Origin: Rotaria sp. Silwood1
Lineage: Eukaryota; Rotifera; Eurotatoria; Philodinida; Philodinidae
Direction of reading: 5' to 3'
NCBI GenBank assembly: GCA_905250075.1
Contig: CAJNOP010000093.1
Location: forward strand, 626,335 to 690,334
DNA length: 64,000 nucleotides
The translations under genes were made by a program, and so were the position numbers. Shown here piece after piece: positions 1 to 11,720 of the stretch. The notes below the pieces were generated by a model. That model had not been told where the DNA came from and did no database searches. It saw only the letters and a program-made list of their open reading frames with translations. Each line of letters starts with the position of its first letter. The stretch's first letter is position 1.

Positions 1-119
1 TCTTCAATCAATAAATTCATCATATTATCGTATTCGAATATTTACAAATTGGTACAAAAATTTATTTCATAAAATAAAAATTTTAAAGAATATGTTTTGT
101 TTTTTCCTTTATTATCTAG
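1..119 (+). other. Intron 3' end (partial)
   Basis: AT-rich sequence ending in a pyrimidine-rich tract and an AG at 118-119. This is a good splice acceptor for the exon that follows. No coding sequence is seen here. Confidence 0.4.
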
Positions 120-414
120 TGATGTTAATGAGAAATGTTTACAAATAAATCAACGAACAAATAATGTATTAGAATTAATTATAAATAATTGTTATAATAA
201 TGAATATAGTAATATATTAACATTTATTAAACAAACAAATTATATATCATCATGTCCAACATCAATAGGACATTTATTATTTGAATCAAATTATAATCAT
301 CATTATCATCGACAATTAGTTTCAAGAAAAAAAATATTTCATATGTCAATTGGTTGTGAAAATAAAGAAAAATTAATTATTTATCAAATAGAAAAAGGTT
401 TGATATATGAATAG
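120..414 (+). CDS. Terminal exon of an unknown protein (5' part outside window)
   Basis: The open frame runs from a convincing acceptor (pyrimidine tract then AG at 118-119) to a TAG at 412-414. It encodes about 97 residues rich in Asn, Ile, Tyr and His, including the stretch CPTSIGHLLFESNYNHHYH. Codon choice (A/T at third positions) matches the confirmed exons in the window. The exon enters in phase 2, so a preceding exon must lie to the left of the window. I do not recognise the family; no catalytic motif, signal peptide or membrane segment is visible. A GT at 397-398 (after GAAAAAG) could be an alternative donor, in which case the stop would be intronic. Confidence 0.4.
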
Positions 415-1186
415 AAAATTCATAGAAAAGATTATTTATATAAATATAATTATATTTTAATTTGAGATTCAATATAAATATATCGAATTTATTTTGAATT
501 ACGTAGGAAAGATAATAAACTTGTTAGTAAAATAAATAGATGAAAAGTGTATTATAGATTATATATGTTATAGCAACCAAATTGAGATTACGTTCAATCT
601 AAGATTGAATACATTCAATATAAGATTGAAAAGAAAATTTATGTTAAAACCTAAAAAGTTTATCGAATTCATATTAATGAATTAAAATGAATCAATGACA
701 TTTTAACGAATAAAATCATCACATATAATCACTTCAAAGTTTGAATCTAAACAGTCTTTCATAGAAGCAATTCCGATTGAATTGAAATGTCATTGATTCT
801 TTTCAGTTCATGAATAAGAATCTTGTTTTAGTCGCTAACATATATTTTTAACACTTGATAACAAATTTATTTTTCTCTTATTTAATTTTTGATTATAACT
901 CTTGTTCTTTATGATTAATTTCTGCTAGATGCTTAGTTAAGTTCGATAAAACAAAAAAAAAGTCTCACATACTATAAGAGACGTAAGTATTACAAATACT
1001 ATTTGAAAGAATATAATCAAAGTGATTGTAAATATTCAAATGACACTATCGATAAGATAGTAAATGCGACAAATGAATTATATATAAGTTCAAGTGTTCA
1101 TCGTAACCGGAAAATTCGAGTTCGGCTATTTTTGAATAAAGAACGATCAAAGTCGGAAGTTTAGGAACGATATATGCTTATACAAA
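415..1186. other. Intergenic, no gene seen
   Basis: AT-rich non-coding DNA with many stops in all frames. No RNA gene or clear repeat was seen. The frame of the next gene stays open back to 1136 but contains no in-frame ATG. Confidence 0.5.
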
Positions 1187-1666
1187 TTGAAAAAAATCAT
1201 TGATCGTATTTCTTTATTTTGTTTTCTGTTATATTTTCTCGTTTATACTGTAGAAGTTTATGTTTTATTTTACAATTTAGATCTTGAATATCGTTCATTA
1301 ACTCAAATGGATACATGTATTGCATCATGGAAATCTAATGATTTATCAACGATTTATCTTATTGCTCAATCAAATTATTCAAATACTAGTTATTGTCTTG
1401 TATGTTTGTCTATTGTTTTTTTTTGTTTAAATATTTAATTATATTATATTCATTGTTTTGTTTTGTTTTAGAGTTTTCAAATGGGTAATTCAATTATAAT
1501 TCGAAATAATAGTCATACATGTTCATTCAATAATAATGAAGATAAAACATCTATTTCAATTTATTCAGCTAAATTAATTAATCCTTGTTCTCAATCAAAA
1601 CAATTCACATTAAACTATATTCTTTTATTAATAACAATATTGTTATATATAAATAATACTAGATAA
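1187..1666 (+). CDS. Small secreted/GPI-anchor-like Cys protein, two exons
   Basis: Exon 1 is 1187-1399 and exon 2 is 1472-1666, joined in phase 0 across a 72-bp intron with GTATGT donor and TTTTAG acceptor. The product is about 135 aa. It has an N-terminal hydrophobic segment (FCFLLYFLVYTVEVYVLF) like a signal peptide. The middle carries four cysteines and N-glycosylation sequons (NYS, NTS, NNS). The C-terminal segment LNYILLLITILLYI is followed by only four residues, as in GPI-anchored precursors. No in-frame ATG precedes the signal-like segment: 1187 is TTG, and the first in-frame ATG is internal at 1309. Either a 5' exon supplies the start or the start codon has mutated. I do not recognise the family; extracellular attachment is inferred from topology only. 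Confidence 0.5.
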
Positions 1667-3949
1667 CAAAACAAAAATGCTCATTTTGATTTATAGTTGA
1701 TTATTCATTCCAAACAGTGAATATGGATTGGATAATGATAAGCCATATAGTTGCAATATTTTTTATTTGCTTTCTTTTGGTTTTTCTATTTTATGTTACA
1801 GTCATTGTTTCTCTTCTTCTTGTTATTAACATTACGTATTACTCTTCGATCTTTGTTTATGTTATTTGTTGTATGTAGAGATTATAAAATATGAACGAGA
1901 GAAAAAATAACATTTATTTCTATTGTGAATATTTATATGCTTTTGTTTTTCATAATTAACAGAAAGAAAAAAAAAGAATAGTTTCTATTTAATTAAATGT
2001 TTTATTTATTTCAATAATTCAAGATCAGTTTTTGATTATATTTTCATAGATATTAACAAAAAAAAAATTAGGAAGTTTGTTTTTATTTTAGAATGGGTTA
2101 CTTAAGTCAAAGAAAATGATTAGACATGCTTTTTTTTCTAAGATACTTATTGTACCAGTCCGAAATATATAAGATTAACATATTTTTTAAATTTTTTTGT
2201 AAGATACCAAGTATAACATCTTAAAAAGTTACAAGCGTTATGAAAAACAAAAAAAAAAGGCGTTTTTGACCAATAATATAATAAATTTCACGTTTTTTTT
2301 CTCATTCTTTTGTGGTACTTATAACCAGTGGCATAGTCAGGGATTTTTGATTTGTGGGCAATTTACCAGTCAAGGTATTTTTTGCATGGCTGGATATGCT
2401 AAGGACTGTAACTTTTTAAAGGATGTTTGTGGAAAACATAGTGATTCCTTCTCTTATTCAGGGTTTTGTGTTTTTTAAGGTCGTATTTTTGAAAATTAAT
2501 TTTCACATAGTTTTCTGAAACCTAAAAGGTACCTTGCTTCATATTTTCAGAAAACTTTGTCTTTTAGTCCATCTATGAAACTTTAATATGGAATGTATCT
2601 CATAGAAAACGTCATTGGATACTCAAATTACTATTTCGATTTGAGGTAAATGTTTGGTATCTTAGAAGAAAATATTGAAAATCTCTTCCTTTCTATATTT
2701 TTGACAAGTGCTGTATATGTATATACAATGGATATCAAAGTGATTCTATAAAATTTATATTCAGTTGTTTTTTATCTCGCGTTAGAAAGAATCCAAATTG
2801 TGAATTCAATGGAGAAAATACTTTCCAACAAAAATATAAGCAAATAAAAATTTCTATCAAACTCGCAACGACAGAGATATCGGACAACGAGAAGTCTAGT
2901 TTTTTCAACTCCTAGAATGGGTAGATAGAATTTTATTTAGACTAAATAGAACAATAAAGCAAACAATCTTCTATAAAAATGAAACGTCTTCGAGTTCTCT
3001 ACGACGTTTTTTTTTGGTGAGACACAGGAATCTTATAGAAGCGTATCAAGTCGATTTTTTCCAATCGTCTACAGAACAACTATTTTTTGATCTTCATTCA
3101 GATTGCAATATCTCAGTCACAGAGTACTCGGTGATGTCTTCTTTTGTAGAGAATAATCAACTTTATCTTTGTGCGAATCAGGATTTTAGCTTTCTGGAAT
3201 TCTTATCTTTGCAATTCTGATAATAACTTTTATTTCCTTGTATTCTCATTGGAAACTATTTTCGTTTTTCAAATTACTATTTGAATTCTTTCTTACAGTT
3301 ATAGGAATGCAAAAAAATTGAAAATTAAACCTTGCCAAATAATTTTATTACGCACTAGATATTTACATATTAGAAGGTTTTTTGTTTGTAATGGGAAAAT
3401 ATGACCTTCAATTATGTTTCAAAACTTTCTTTTCCTTATTTTAATGATACATAATGTTATGGTGAAACGAGTCGTGAATAAATATGAACATATTTATCAC
3501 ATTAATTATGTTCTATGAATTGAAGAATGCATTGTTTTTTCCATGAAAAATATATTTAGAATGTACTTCCTATTATCGGCTTTTATAAAGTTTTGTTTTC
3601 AAGATAAGATGTTTTTTATTATGACGTTTTCTCATTATTAAAAAGAAAATTACATTCCAAAAGCGAATTATAATAATAATATAAAAATAATATGACTTAT
3701 TTAAGAAGTTTTCAGTACATTTACTTGATGATAAAATCCTTGTGAACTAAATGATAGTACTAATATAAGTTCATTTCTTAAAACGTCTGCAAATATTTAA
3801 TTTCTATATCTTATGTAAATAGCATAAAAAAAAAACTTTTTAAATAATTGTTACTCATATTTTTCCTTTCTGAATACTTAACAAAGCATTACATGGGTAT
3901 TTTAAGAGATAAATGTTTCTATAGTTTTTCTTATTTTTAGATAATCATA
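1667..3949. other. Intergenic with decayed repeat relics
   Basis: No credible coding exon was found. Several stretches look like old repeats. A 12-bp perfect inverted pair AGTTTTCTGAAA/TTTCAGAAAACT lies at about 2509-2556. CATCTTAAAAAGTTACA near 2218 has an inverted partner near 2406. A segment at 2326 reads CAGTGGCATAGTCAGGG. Bases 2795-2875 resemble 17505-17585. Short open frames here lack splice sites and coding-like composition. Confidence 0.4.
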
Positions 3950-6900
3950 ATGGCGTCATCTAAACAAACAAAAAAAATATTAACTCAAGGAAAACATATT
4001 ATTAAGTCTGCATCAAATAAACGACCACAATCGACTTCAGACCATGATGTAAAAATACAAGTTGCTGATGATAGTCAAGAAGAATCTTTACAACAAACAA
4101 ATACCAAACAAAAAGGTTTGTTCAAAGAAAAACATTTTCAAATTTGTAAAAATATTCAATGGAGAAAATTCGTTTTGTGATAAAAATTTTTTCGTTTTTT
4201 AGGTAAACAAGACAAACGACAAAAAAATATACGTCCAAATGCATTTTTAAGTTTTAGAATAACAAATCAACAAGTAAATTTTTAAATAAATGCCTTAATT
4301 AATATAGATCAGTATATCTCATGCAATACATATTCGAGATGACAGCAAGTCTATATTATGGAAATAGATATTTCCCATATGAAAAAGAAAATGATTCTTT
4401 TTTTTTCTTATTTTCTCAATTTCAAAGATTCAATTTTCAACATAAAAATTAATGAGTTTCATATATTTTCTACACAGAATCTTCTATTATTGTCTCATTT
4501 CCTCAGAAACAGTGGAATTTAATTTTTTTATGAAAGAAAAATGTAAAACATCAGATTTTAGCATTAGATAATCATGAATTCAGACTTTATAGATTTTGGT
4601 TTGTGTTATAAGTTAAACATTATTTATAAAAGTTTTTCTCTATGTTAGAATTTATCTTCATAAAAATATGAAACTCTATTAGAGCATAATACCAACTTGC
4701 ATACTAATAAAATTTTTCCTTTGTGTTGGGGAACTGCAACACATGAACTACAAATTTTGTACCACACATACTTTTCTAGATCAAACCTCAAAACTATTAA
4801 GACGCAGAAAGAAAAATATCTCGACACATACTCTCACCATTTCATCACGAAACTCTATTATTTTCTAATTTTTCTAAGTTCCTTTTTTCTTCTAATTTCA
4901 GAAGAGAATAAAACAAACTCATTTTTAATGATGAAGAGGTGGGTGTAAATGTTGACAAGGCCCATACATTTCATAGCTTTTTAACTCTCGAAAGATTTGT
5001 TCGGGAAAAAAAGATGTGTAGTAAAAAAATTGATAGCTCACACATTTCTCTTTTCAACGAAAAAGAGAGAACCAAATTTTAATAGTCTATAAACTTAGCA
5101 ATATATTTTAATTGACTTTTTTGACATTGTTGCAAAAACTTTTACGTTATATATATGATTTATGAAGAGTGCTTTTATTAATATGAAAAAAAAAATATTC
5201 TCTGAATAAGTACCTTGCACAAAAAAAAAAGACAAAAATAATATTTAATCTTCATTTAGATTATTGATTATGCTAATGAAGTTCAAAAACAAATCATAGA
5301 ATCTAATCCATTATTATCAAAAGCTAGTATATCAATACCAACACTTCATATAACTCTGATGGTTTTTGCATTAAAAACTGACGATGACAAACAAAGGTTA
5401 GTAGAATAATTATTATAAGAAGAAAACAAAAAAAAATGTCACAGATCAGTTCGATGAGAAAGTTCATCTTCTTTTATAATTGGTTCTGCTATAATATCTT
5501 CTTCTTGATCAGCACCAAGATCTAATATCATTTCTTCAGATTGATCTTGATCAAAAAGGATTGAAGCATCATCTACTCTCACACGTTCTTTATTTATGGA
5601 TGGTCGTTTAGGTTTTTCATGTTTAAGTTTATATAAAACATCTTCAACATTAACATTGCTTTCTTGTAATTTTTCTTTAACTGATTCAGGTAAAGCTGCT
5701 AATAAATCTTGAAGAGCTTCATTCATATTTTCATTTAATCCTTCAGTTTCAAATTTCTTACTAATTTTTGCTATTGTTTCATTTACTTCATTAAATTGTT
5801 TAAGAACAGATTGACGTAATGTTTCAAGTATTTCATAAACAGAATTTTGTATTCGTTGCGTACTTGTTTGTTTAATATCAAAATAATCATCGATAGTAAA
5901 TGTTTCATCTTTATTTATATCAAGTTCATCAAAAAGTGTATTTTTAATAAGGCTGATTAAATCTGGTGTCCATTTAAAAATTATTTTTGAAACATTTCTA
6001 TCTTGTCGAAAATGATCAAAAAATGTTTCACGAGTATATTTAATATCAAATATTGGAGGATTTAAATATTGATAGAAATAAATTAGTAAACCCATGTCAC
6101 TCATATTGAATTTATCGACAATAGTAAAGTCAACTGTGTCTAATGTTGTTTCACTAGTTGGAGTACATGGTAATGGTTCATCATTAGTTGTATTTTCACT
6201 TGGTTTTTCAATTTTTTTTAATGTGAAAAGTAATGAAATACTATTATTAAGTTGAGCACCTGTAACCCAATCAGGTGGTACAAATAAACAATCACCGGGT
6301 ACTAAATTTGTGGAAAAATATTTAACATCCGCAAGATTATCTTGTGAAAGTAAAGTTTGTGCATTATATGTAATTGTTGATTGTTTGGTTTGATCAACAA
6401 GAATAAAATGTGGCCAACCATTAAGTACACAATATAATTGTGAAAACATATTTGATTGTCTTTCTAATGATAATTCAGTTTGACCAGGACCAATAATAAG
6501 TTCAATATTATGAAAAAATGAATTTGACTTAATTAATTCACTACAATGAAAAATAGATAAAAGTGGAATAGCATTAAGATATGATTTTGGTAAAGTATTA
6601 TGAAATGGATAAGCAGTTGTTTGATTTGATTCAACTAAAATAATGAAAATAAATAATAATTATAGAATTTCTTTTTTTTTTTTTTTTAAAACTTACTTGC
6701 TTGTAAATATGAAAGAAGATTACGATCTTCTTCAGGTAATGAAATATTATTAAATTTTGAAAAATAATATGGACATGTTGGATCAAGTGCTAAAAGACGT
6801 GGACTCCATTCATGAATCATTTTTGTTAATTCTTCATTTAAATTTATTATATGTGGTGAATTTTTTGTAAGATAATTATTTAAATAAGATTTAGCATCAG

Positions 6901-9900
6901 GTGATTCGATCAATCTTTCTATTGATAATTGTTGAGCTGAATTTTCTAAACGTTCTTTGATATGATCAATTGTTAAAGGAGGTTCAGCCAAAATCATTAC
7001 ACTTAAGCCAAGTAATAAAAAAAGTAAAATATGCGACATTGTATTTTGTATGCAACTATTACACAGATAGATAGTAAGAAGAATAAGTAATGATTAAGGA
7101 CAGTTTATCATTAACTACATATATATATATACATGAGAAAAGCTGACACGTGTCACTTGTATAATAGAAGTGTGATTTGGTATGATGTTAGTGGTTATAG
7201 ATTTTAATTGGCTTGTGCTTCAATCGATCGGTGTTATTGAATAGGGAGTCATCGATCTATTTTTTGTAAACATCAATAATGATGCATTATAGTCATGAAT
7301 GAAAAGGATATTGAGTACAAATTTTAATAAGATTATTTGTTTTAAGGTTTAATTTATAATATTCTATATTTAGATGTAGCAATTACCAATTGTCATTGAA
7401 CGTGAGATTTAGAAAAGAAAGATTATTAATAGAAAATGGAAACAAAAGTTTTAATTATATAGTTTGTAGTTCAACATGATAAAAAAAACCAGTCTCCAAA
7501 ATAGAAAAGCTTCTCCTCAGACAAATCGATATAAAAGATGTCCAAATAATTTGCAGTTTTTAAAACAAAACTTCACAAATGTTGTTAAATTAGTCTCGAT
7601 CAGGCGTCATCGTCGTATAAGAAATGTTTCTCCAAATGTCAAATACTCATGATTAAGACTAATCTCCGAAAATCATTTTCATTTGTCATCCAAATCTGAA
7701 ATCCTGATCACTATGTACTCTCTAATCATCACGTTCACTGAAAATACTCATTTGAACTTCATCATAGATTAACACATTGATATGTATTTTGCTCGTATTA
7801 TATTGATATGGTTTGACTATGTGGTTCTTCTGGCTAGTAACGTTCACGCCCAAATTATATGAGCAACTACCTCCGCTAAAATTTTTGAATATTTAGATAT
7901 TCTAGAAGACTAAAGTTTGTATATTAAGTACATATGTGTGCATTTTATTCTTAATAAATAATTCGATATTGTTATTATTTTGAAATTAGAAAAAAAGTTA
8001 TATACAATAATTAATAAATTTATGTATTAGTTGATCATTTGGATAATTTATTATTGTTATACTATAATAGAAAAAAAATCTTTTCTTTGAGATGACTAAT
8101 ATAATTAATTAAAAAAAACTAAAAATATTTGTCGTTGACGTCAATACTTATGACGATTGATTTCAAGAGGTACAGCAACGGATTAATTGTTTATTATTTG
8201 TTTAGTTGCTACAGTTTATTTTTCTACTTGTTCTCCCACTCGACATATTAGTCACGATTACCGTCACGCACTTGTTCTTTATACTTGAGTTTGCGTTCAA
8301 ATTAGAAAATTTTTGTTCTAAATTCAACGGCATTCAGGCGATATAAATTTGCAGAAACGAATGATTAACAGTTGATAATTTTCATCATATGGTAATACAT
8401 GATTCAATCTTAAAACGATCATTCATATCTTAGACGGTAAATGAATATATACTTTAATTATCGTCTTGTGTGACTTAGATTTATCCGCATAAAAGTTTCA
8501 AACATCTAGAAAAACGACAATATGAGAAATAATTTTTCATTTATATTTGATATTCGTTTCGTATCGAAAACATACTATAGACGAATTAATATTAAGAACT
8601 GTTTTACAAAGAAAAAATATTAAGATATTCATTGTTCATGCATTCATACGCATGTTCTGTTCGAATTTCGCTCGAGTGACAGTCTGTTTATGTTTAATTT
8701 TAATTTATTGTATATGTAGGAAGAAATTATTATGCGATTTGAAACTGAAAAGATGACATGACATTGAATGTGCATCATTAATTGGCTTCTTAGATACCTC
8801 TAAAATGATTTGTTACGTTATTTACATGACTTTTAATATGTTTTTTGTTCTTTTTTATTCTTTTGTATGGATATGGATTTGATGCACTTTTTTTGTTGAA
8901 TATGTCATGCTGATTTTTATATGTTTGTCAAGGTCATTGAAATCAACTAAATAACAAAATGGACATGAATTAATTGATGGATATTATGAACAAAATATAT
9001 AATTATAATTATTTATTCATTATTTTAATAATGCACATTATAAGAATAAATAAATAATGTAGATATTATTATAAAAATAATGATCATGACAAGCTTTGCA
9101 GAGTTTCTTTTTATCAATATTCTTACAAGATTTTATAAGAACACTGATATTTATTTGATTGTTTAATAGACTAAATTGAAAATAAGGACTTAGTTAAGAT
9201 GTGTTATATACTATCGAAAGGTATCTGTTAACATTTCGATACTTCTGATAAACTAAGAAATAACTCTAAGAAAACTATTATTTTTTCAAGTCACATTTTA
9301 TTGCCGATTTCTGATCTATTAATCATAATCTCATTAAATTTCCTATATCAACTTAAGGTTTTATTTTATAAAATGAAACCAATCGCTTCATTCACTTGAG
9401 TTTAAACTTCGATTTCATCAACAATAGAACATATAGTGTCATGTTAACCTTACAATAAAAATAAAAAACTCAGTTTAAATTCAGCATAACATATATTCAA
9501 TTGATATATTGATGTTTATATTCATGTTATATGGCATATACATAAAGATTCAATAAATCTAAATATAATCTTAATGAAATAAATTATTTCAAAGATACTA
9601 ATCTAGATTGTTTTTCTTTTTTTTTTTGATATTTATCAATTATTCTATTTCATAATTTTTTTCTTATATAGAGCTCGACAAAGTCTTATTGATGTATATC
9701 ATCAAGTTGCATTGGCTAAATTACCACCACCACAAATCACATTTACTGGTCTTTCTCATTTTAATAATAAAGTACTTTATATGAATCCAGTTAAAGATGC
9801 TCATCTTGATGTACTTACACATATTGCTGGTATAATATTATATTTTTTTGTATTTTTTGCAATTTGAAAAATTCTTCTTATTATTTATTTAAAGAAATAT

Positions 9901-10634
9901 GTCGAGAAACTTATGAAAAAAATGGTATTATATCAACAGATGTTCGTTCATTTAATCCGCATTTAACATTATTTAAACTTTCAAAAGCACGTGATCTACA
10001 TCGAAAAGGTTTGTTTATTCATGATAAATATTATAATGAAAATTTTTTTTTCTATATATCAAGGTGTAAAAAAAATTGATCAATGTTGGGATTCAAAATA
10101 TACTGATCATCATTTTGGTATAGAAAATTGTCGATCAATTCATTTATGTAATATGATGAAAAAACAACAAGATGGTTATTATGAAATATTTTATGAACAA
10201 TATTTATGTAAGTTGATAGATATTATTTATATTATTTTCTAAAGAATGTTTACAAAATAAATTAAATCTAAATTCCATTTGTTATTGAACACAAGTGAAA
10301 ATGTAATGTTTGTTTATAATATTTAGTTAACAATGATTCAGATTCATTTCATCCTCCGTCAAATAATATTAGTGATGAAATAGAAAAACCTATACAAATC
10401 GATAATGTTATACTGTCATCTGTAGAAATCGATGATAAAAATGTTGAACAAACATCTACATTGGACAGACAAGCAATAATTATTGAACCAATAATCGATA
10501 GTTCAACTATAACAGATGAATCTTCTCCTCTGTTACAACATACTCAACCAACATATGAAACACCTTCTTCAAGTTTCGTTAGTTCTTCTCATCCTTCACG
10601 TTCTCCATGTTGTTCATCTTGTTCGATAGCATAA
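3950..10634 (+). CDS. AKAP7: AKAP7-like 2H phosphoesterase with C-terminal CaaX-type box
   Basis: Seven exons: 3950-4115, 4203-4273, 5260-5396, 9672-9829, 9895-10008, 10064-10207 and 10327-10634. They total 1098 nt (365 aa) and every junction keeps frame. Residues 1-65 are a basic, low-complexity leader. The AKAP7/LENG9-type 2H domain starts at RPNAFLSFRITNQ. It carries both H-x-T motifs, HIT (109-111) and HLT (200-202), and family signatures SFNPHLTLFKLSKA and NMMKKQQDGYYE. The family acts on RNA or 2',5'-oligonucleotide phosphodiester bonds; vertebrate AKAP7 also anchors PKA. Residues 263-365 are an acidic, Ser-rich tail ending SPCCSSCSIA, a CaaX-type box preceded by three Cys. I did not recognise a PKA RII-binding helix. 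Intron 3 contains a whole opposite-strand gene. Confidence 0.9.
4274..5259 (+). other. Intron 2 of the AKAP7-like gene
   Basis: A 986-bp intron with GTAAAT donor and TTTAG acceptor. No conserved exon is visible. Short open frames on both strands here are unsupported. Confidence 0.6.
5439..7039 (-). CDS. Secreted JmjC/cupin-like protein, probable pseudoenzyme, nested in an intron
   Basis: Two exons, 7039-6697 and 6634-5439, encode 512 aa. Residues 1-18 are a clear signal peptide (MSHILLFLLLGLSVMILA). Residues about 115-240 resemble a Cupin_8/JmjC fold. SQLYCVLNGWPHFILVD matches the strand where JmjC hydroxylases read as CQ-GxKxFxLxD, and GDCLFVPPDWV matches the usual GDxxFIPPxWWH. The metal ligands look absent: the expected HxD reads SLERQ and the distal His after PPDW is lost. 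An EF-hand-like loop DINKDETFTIDDY follows, then a coiled, acidic C-terminus ending HRTDL, a possible variant ER-retrieval signal. The inferred role is a non-enzymatic ER-lumen or secreted protein. The gene lies wholly in AKAP7-like intron 3, its stop 42 bp from that exon. Confidence 0.75.
7040..9671. other. Remainder of AKAP7-like intron 3; upstream region of the nested gene
   Basis: AT-rich non-coding DNA. The first few hundred bases must hold the promoter of the nested minus-strand gene, but I recognise no specific element. One plus-strand open frame near 8547-8756 has no splice signals or homology I can name. Confidence 0.5.
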
Positions 10635-10748
10635 TGTTATTGAGTATTATTTTTCTTTTGTATTATATTTTTTTGTTTTTCTGGAATCTAAAAGTGGTTT
10701 ATTTTAAGAATCGGTTTTGGATAGTTCTTTTTTTTTCAAATATTTCAG
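10635..10748 (+). promoter_or_regulatory. Intercistronic gap with splice acceptor abutting the next ATG
   Basis: Only 114 bp separate the AKAP7-like stop (10632-10634) from the hydrolase ATG at 10749. The gap ends in a T-rich tract and CAAATATTTCAG, so an acceptor AG lies immediately before the ATG. No good cis donor that would keep frame is present in the gap. This layout fits spliced-leader trans-splicing of a downstream operon gene. A short 5'UTR exon further upstream is the alternative. Confidence 0.5.
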
Positions 10749-11720
10749 ATGTTATTAAACAAAATTCTTTTTCCAGCACCAAAACCACCACATTATACAT
10801 TAACATCATATCGAGATAATTTATTTTGGTTACCGTCTGATTCAGATAATGAATTACCTATACCATGTATGTTTTATTCACCGGAGAATTCAGATAGGAA
10901 AATTGAATATTTTATGATATTTTGTCATGGAAATGGCTGTGATATTGGTACAATGCAATATACTTTAAGTGAATTTAGTAAACACTTAAATTTATATATT
11001 ATAAGTTTTGAATATCCATCATATGGATTATGTCCAGCACAATCACCAAATCAACAAACAATTAATAATCATGCTGATCGAACAATAAATTTTGTTCATA
11101 ATATTCTGAATTGGCCAATTGAAAGAATCATTATATATGGACAATCCATTGGTAGTGGTGCAGCATGTTATCTTGCATCAACACGATCAATTGGTGCATT
11201 AATATTACAATCTCCTTATACTTCAATTAATAATTTAGTACGAGAAAAAATTGGAATTCTTTCAGTATTCGTTAATAGTCATTCATGGAATAATCTTGAA
11301 ACAATGAAACATATAAAATGTCCCGTACTTTTTATTCATGGTTCAAATGATATACTTATACCACCGAATCATTCAGAAATTTTACATGATGCATGTGTAA
11401 ATATTCAAGGAAAAAAATTAGTTTTATTACGTAATGAAGATCATAATTCAATGACAGAAACAACACTTTTAAAATATATAAAAACATTTTTAGAAAAACA
11501 ATGTAAATTAACTGATACACATATGTATTTACCTATTGTAAAAATTGATGAAGAATTACGTGAACTACCAAAAAGTATAACAATAAATAGTGCAAATAAT
11601 ACTAGTAGTAGTACTAGTGTTCTAAAGTCTTTAACTGCATTTTCAAAACCTTCAACAGCTGCAACTAAGTCAACTATAAGAACAATATCTGATAAAAATG
11701 AATCTAATGACAACGAATAA
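10749..11720 (+). CDS. ABHD17: ABHD17-like alpha/beta hydrolase (depalmitoylase family)
   Basis: Single exon, 323 aa. The start FPAPKPPHYTL matches the conserved entry of ABHD17/FAM108 proteins. CHGNGCDIG (residues 59-67) is the oxyanion-hole strand, and GQSIGSG holds nucleophile Ser133. The triad is completed by Asp201 (HGSNDILIP) and His232 (EDHNSM). ABHD17 enzymes remove palmitate from membrane proteins such as N-Ras and PSD-95. The usual N-terminal Cys cluster, which palmitoylates ABHD17 itself, is missing from this frame, so membrane attachment is uncertain unless an upstream exon supplies it. The last 80 residues are a Ser/Thr-rich extension not usual in the family. The gene follows the AKAP7-like gene by 114 bp on the same strand. 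Confidence 0.88.
   Translation: MLLNKILFPAPKPPHYTLTSYRDNLFWLPSDSDNELPIPCMFYSPENSDRKIEYFMIFCHGNGCDIGTMQYTLSEFSKHLNLYIISFEYPSYGLCPAQSPNQQTINNHADRTINFVHNILNWPIERIIIYGQSIGSGAACYLASTRSIGALILQSPYTSINNLVREKIGILSVFVNSHSWNNLETMKHIKCPVLFIHGSNDILIPPNHSEILHDACVNIQGKKLVLLRNEDHNSMTETTLLKYIKTFLEKQCKLTDTHMYLPIVKIDEELRELPKSITINSANNTSSSTSVLKSLTAFSKPSTAATKSTIRTISDKNESNDNE

Noticed and set aside
10607..10819. Hydrophobic frame spanning the AKAP7-ABHD17 gap
   Set aside because: It overlaps both genes in the wrong frames; the hydrophobicity comes from T-rich acceptor DNA.
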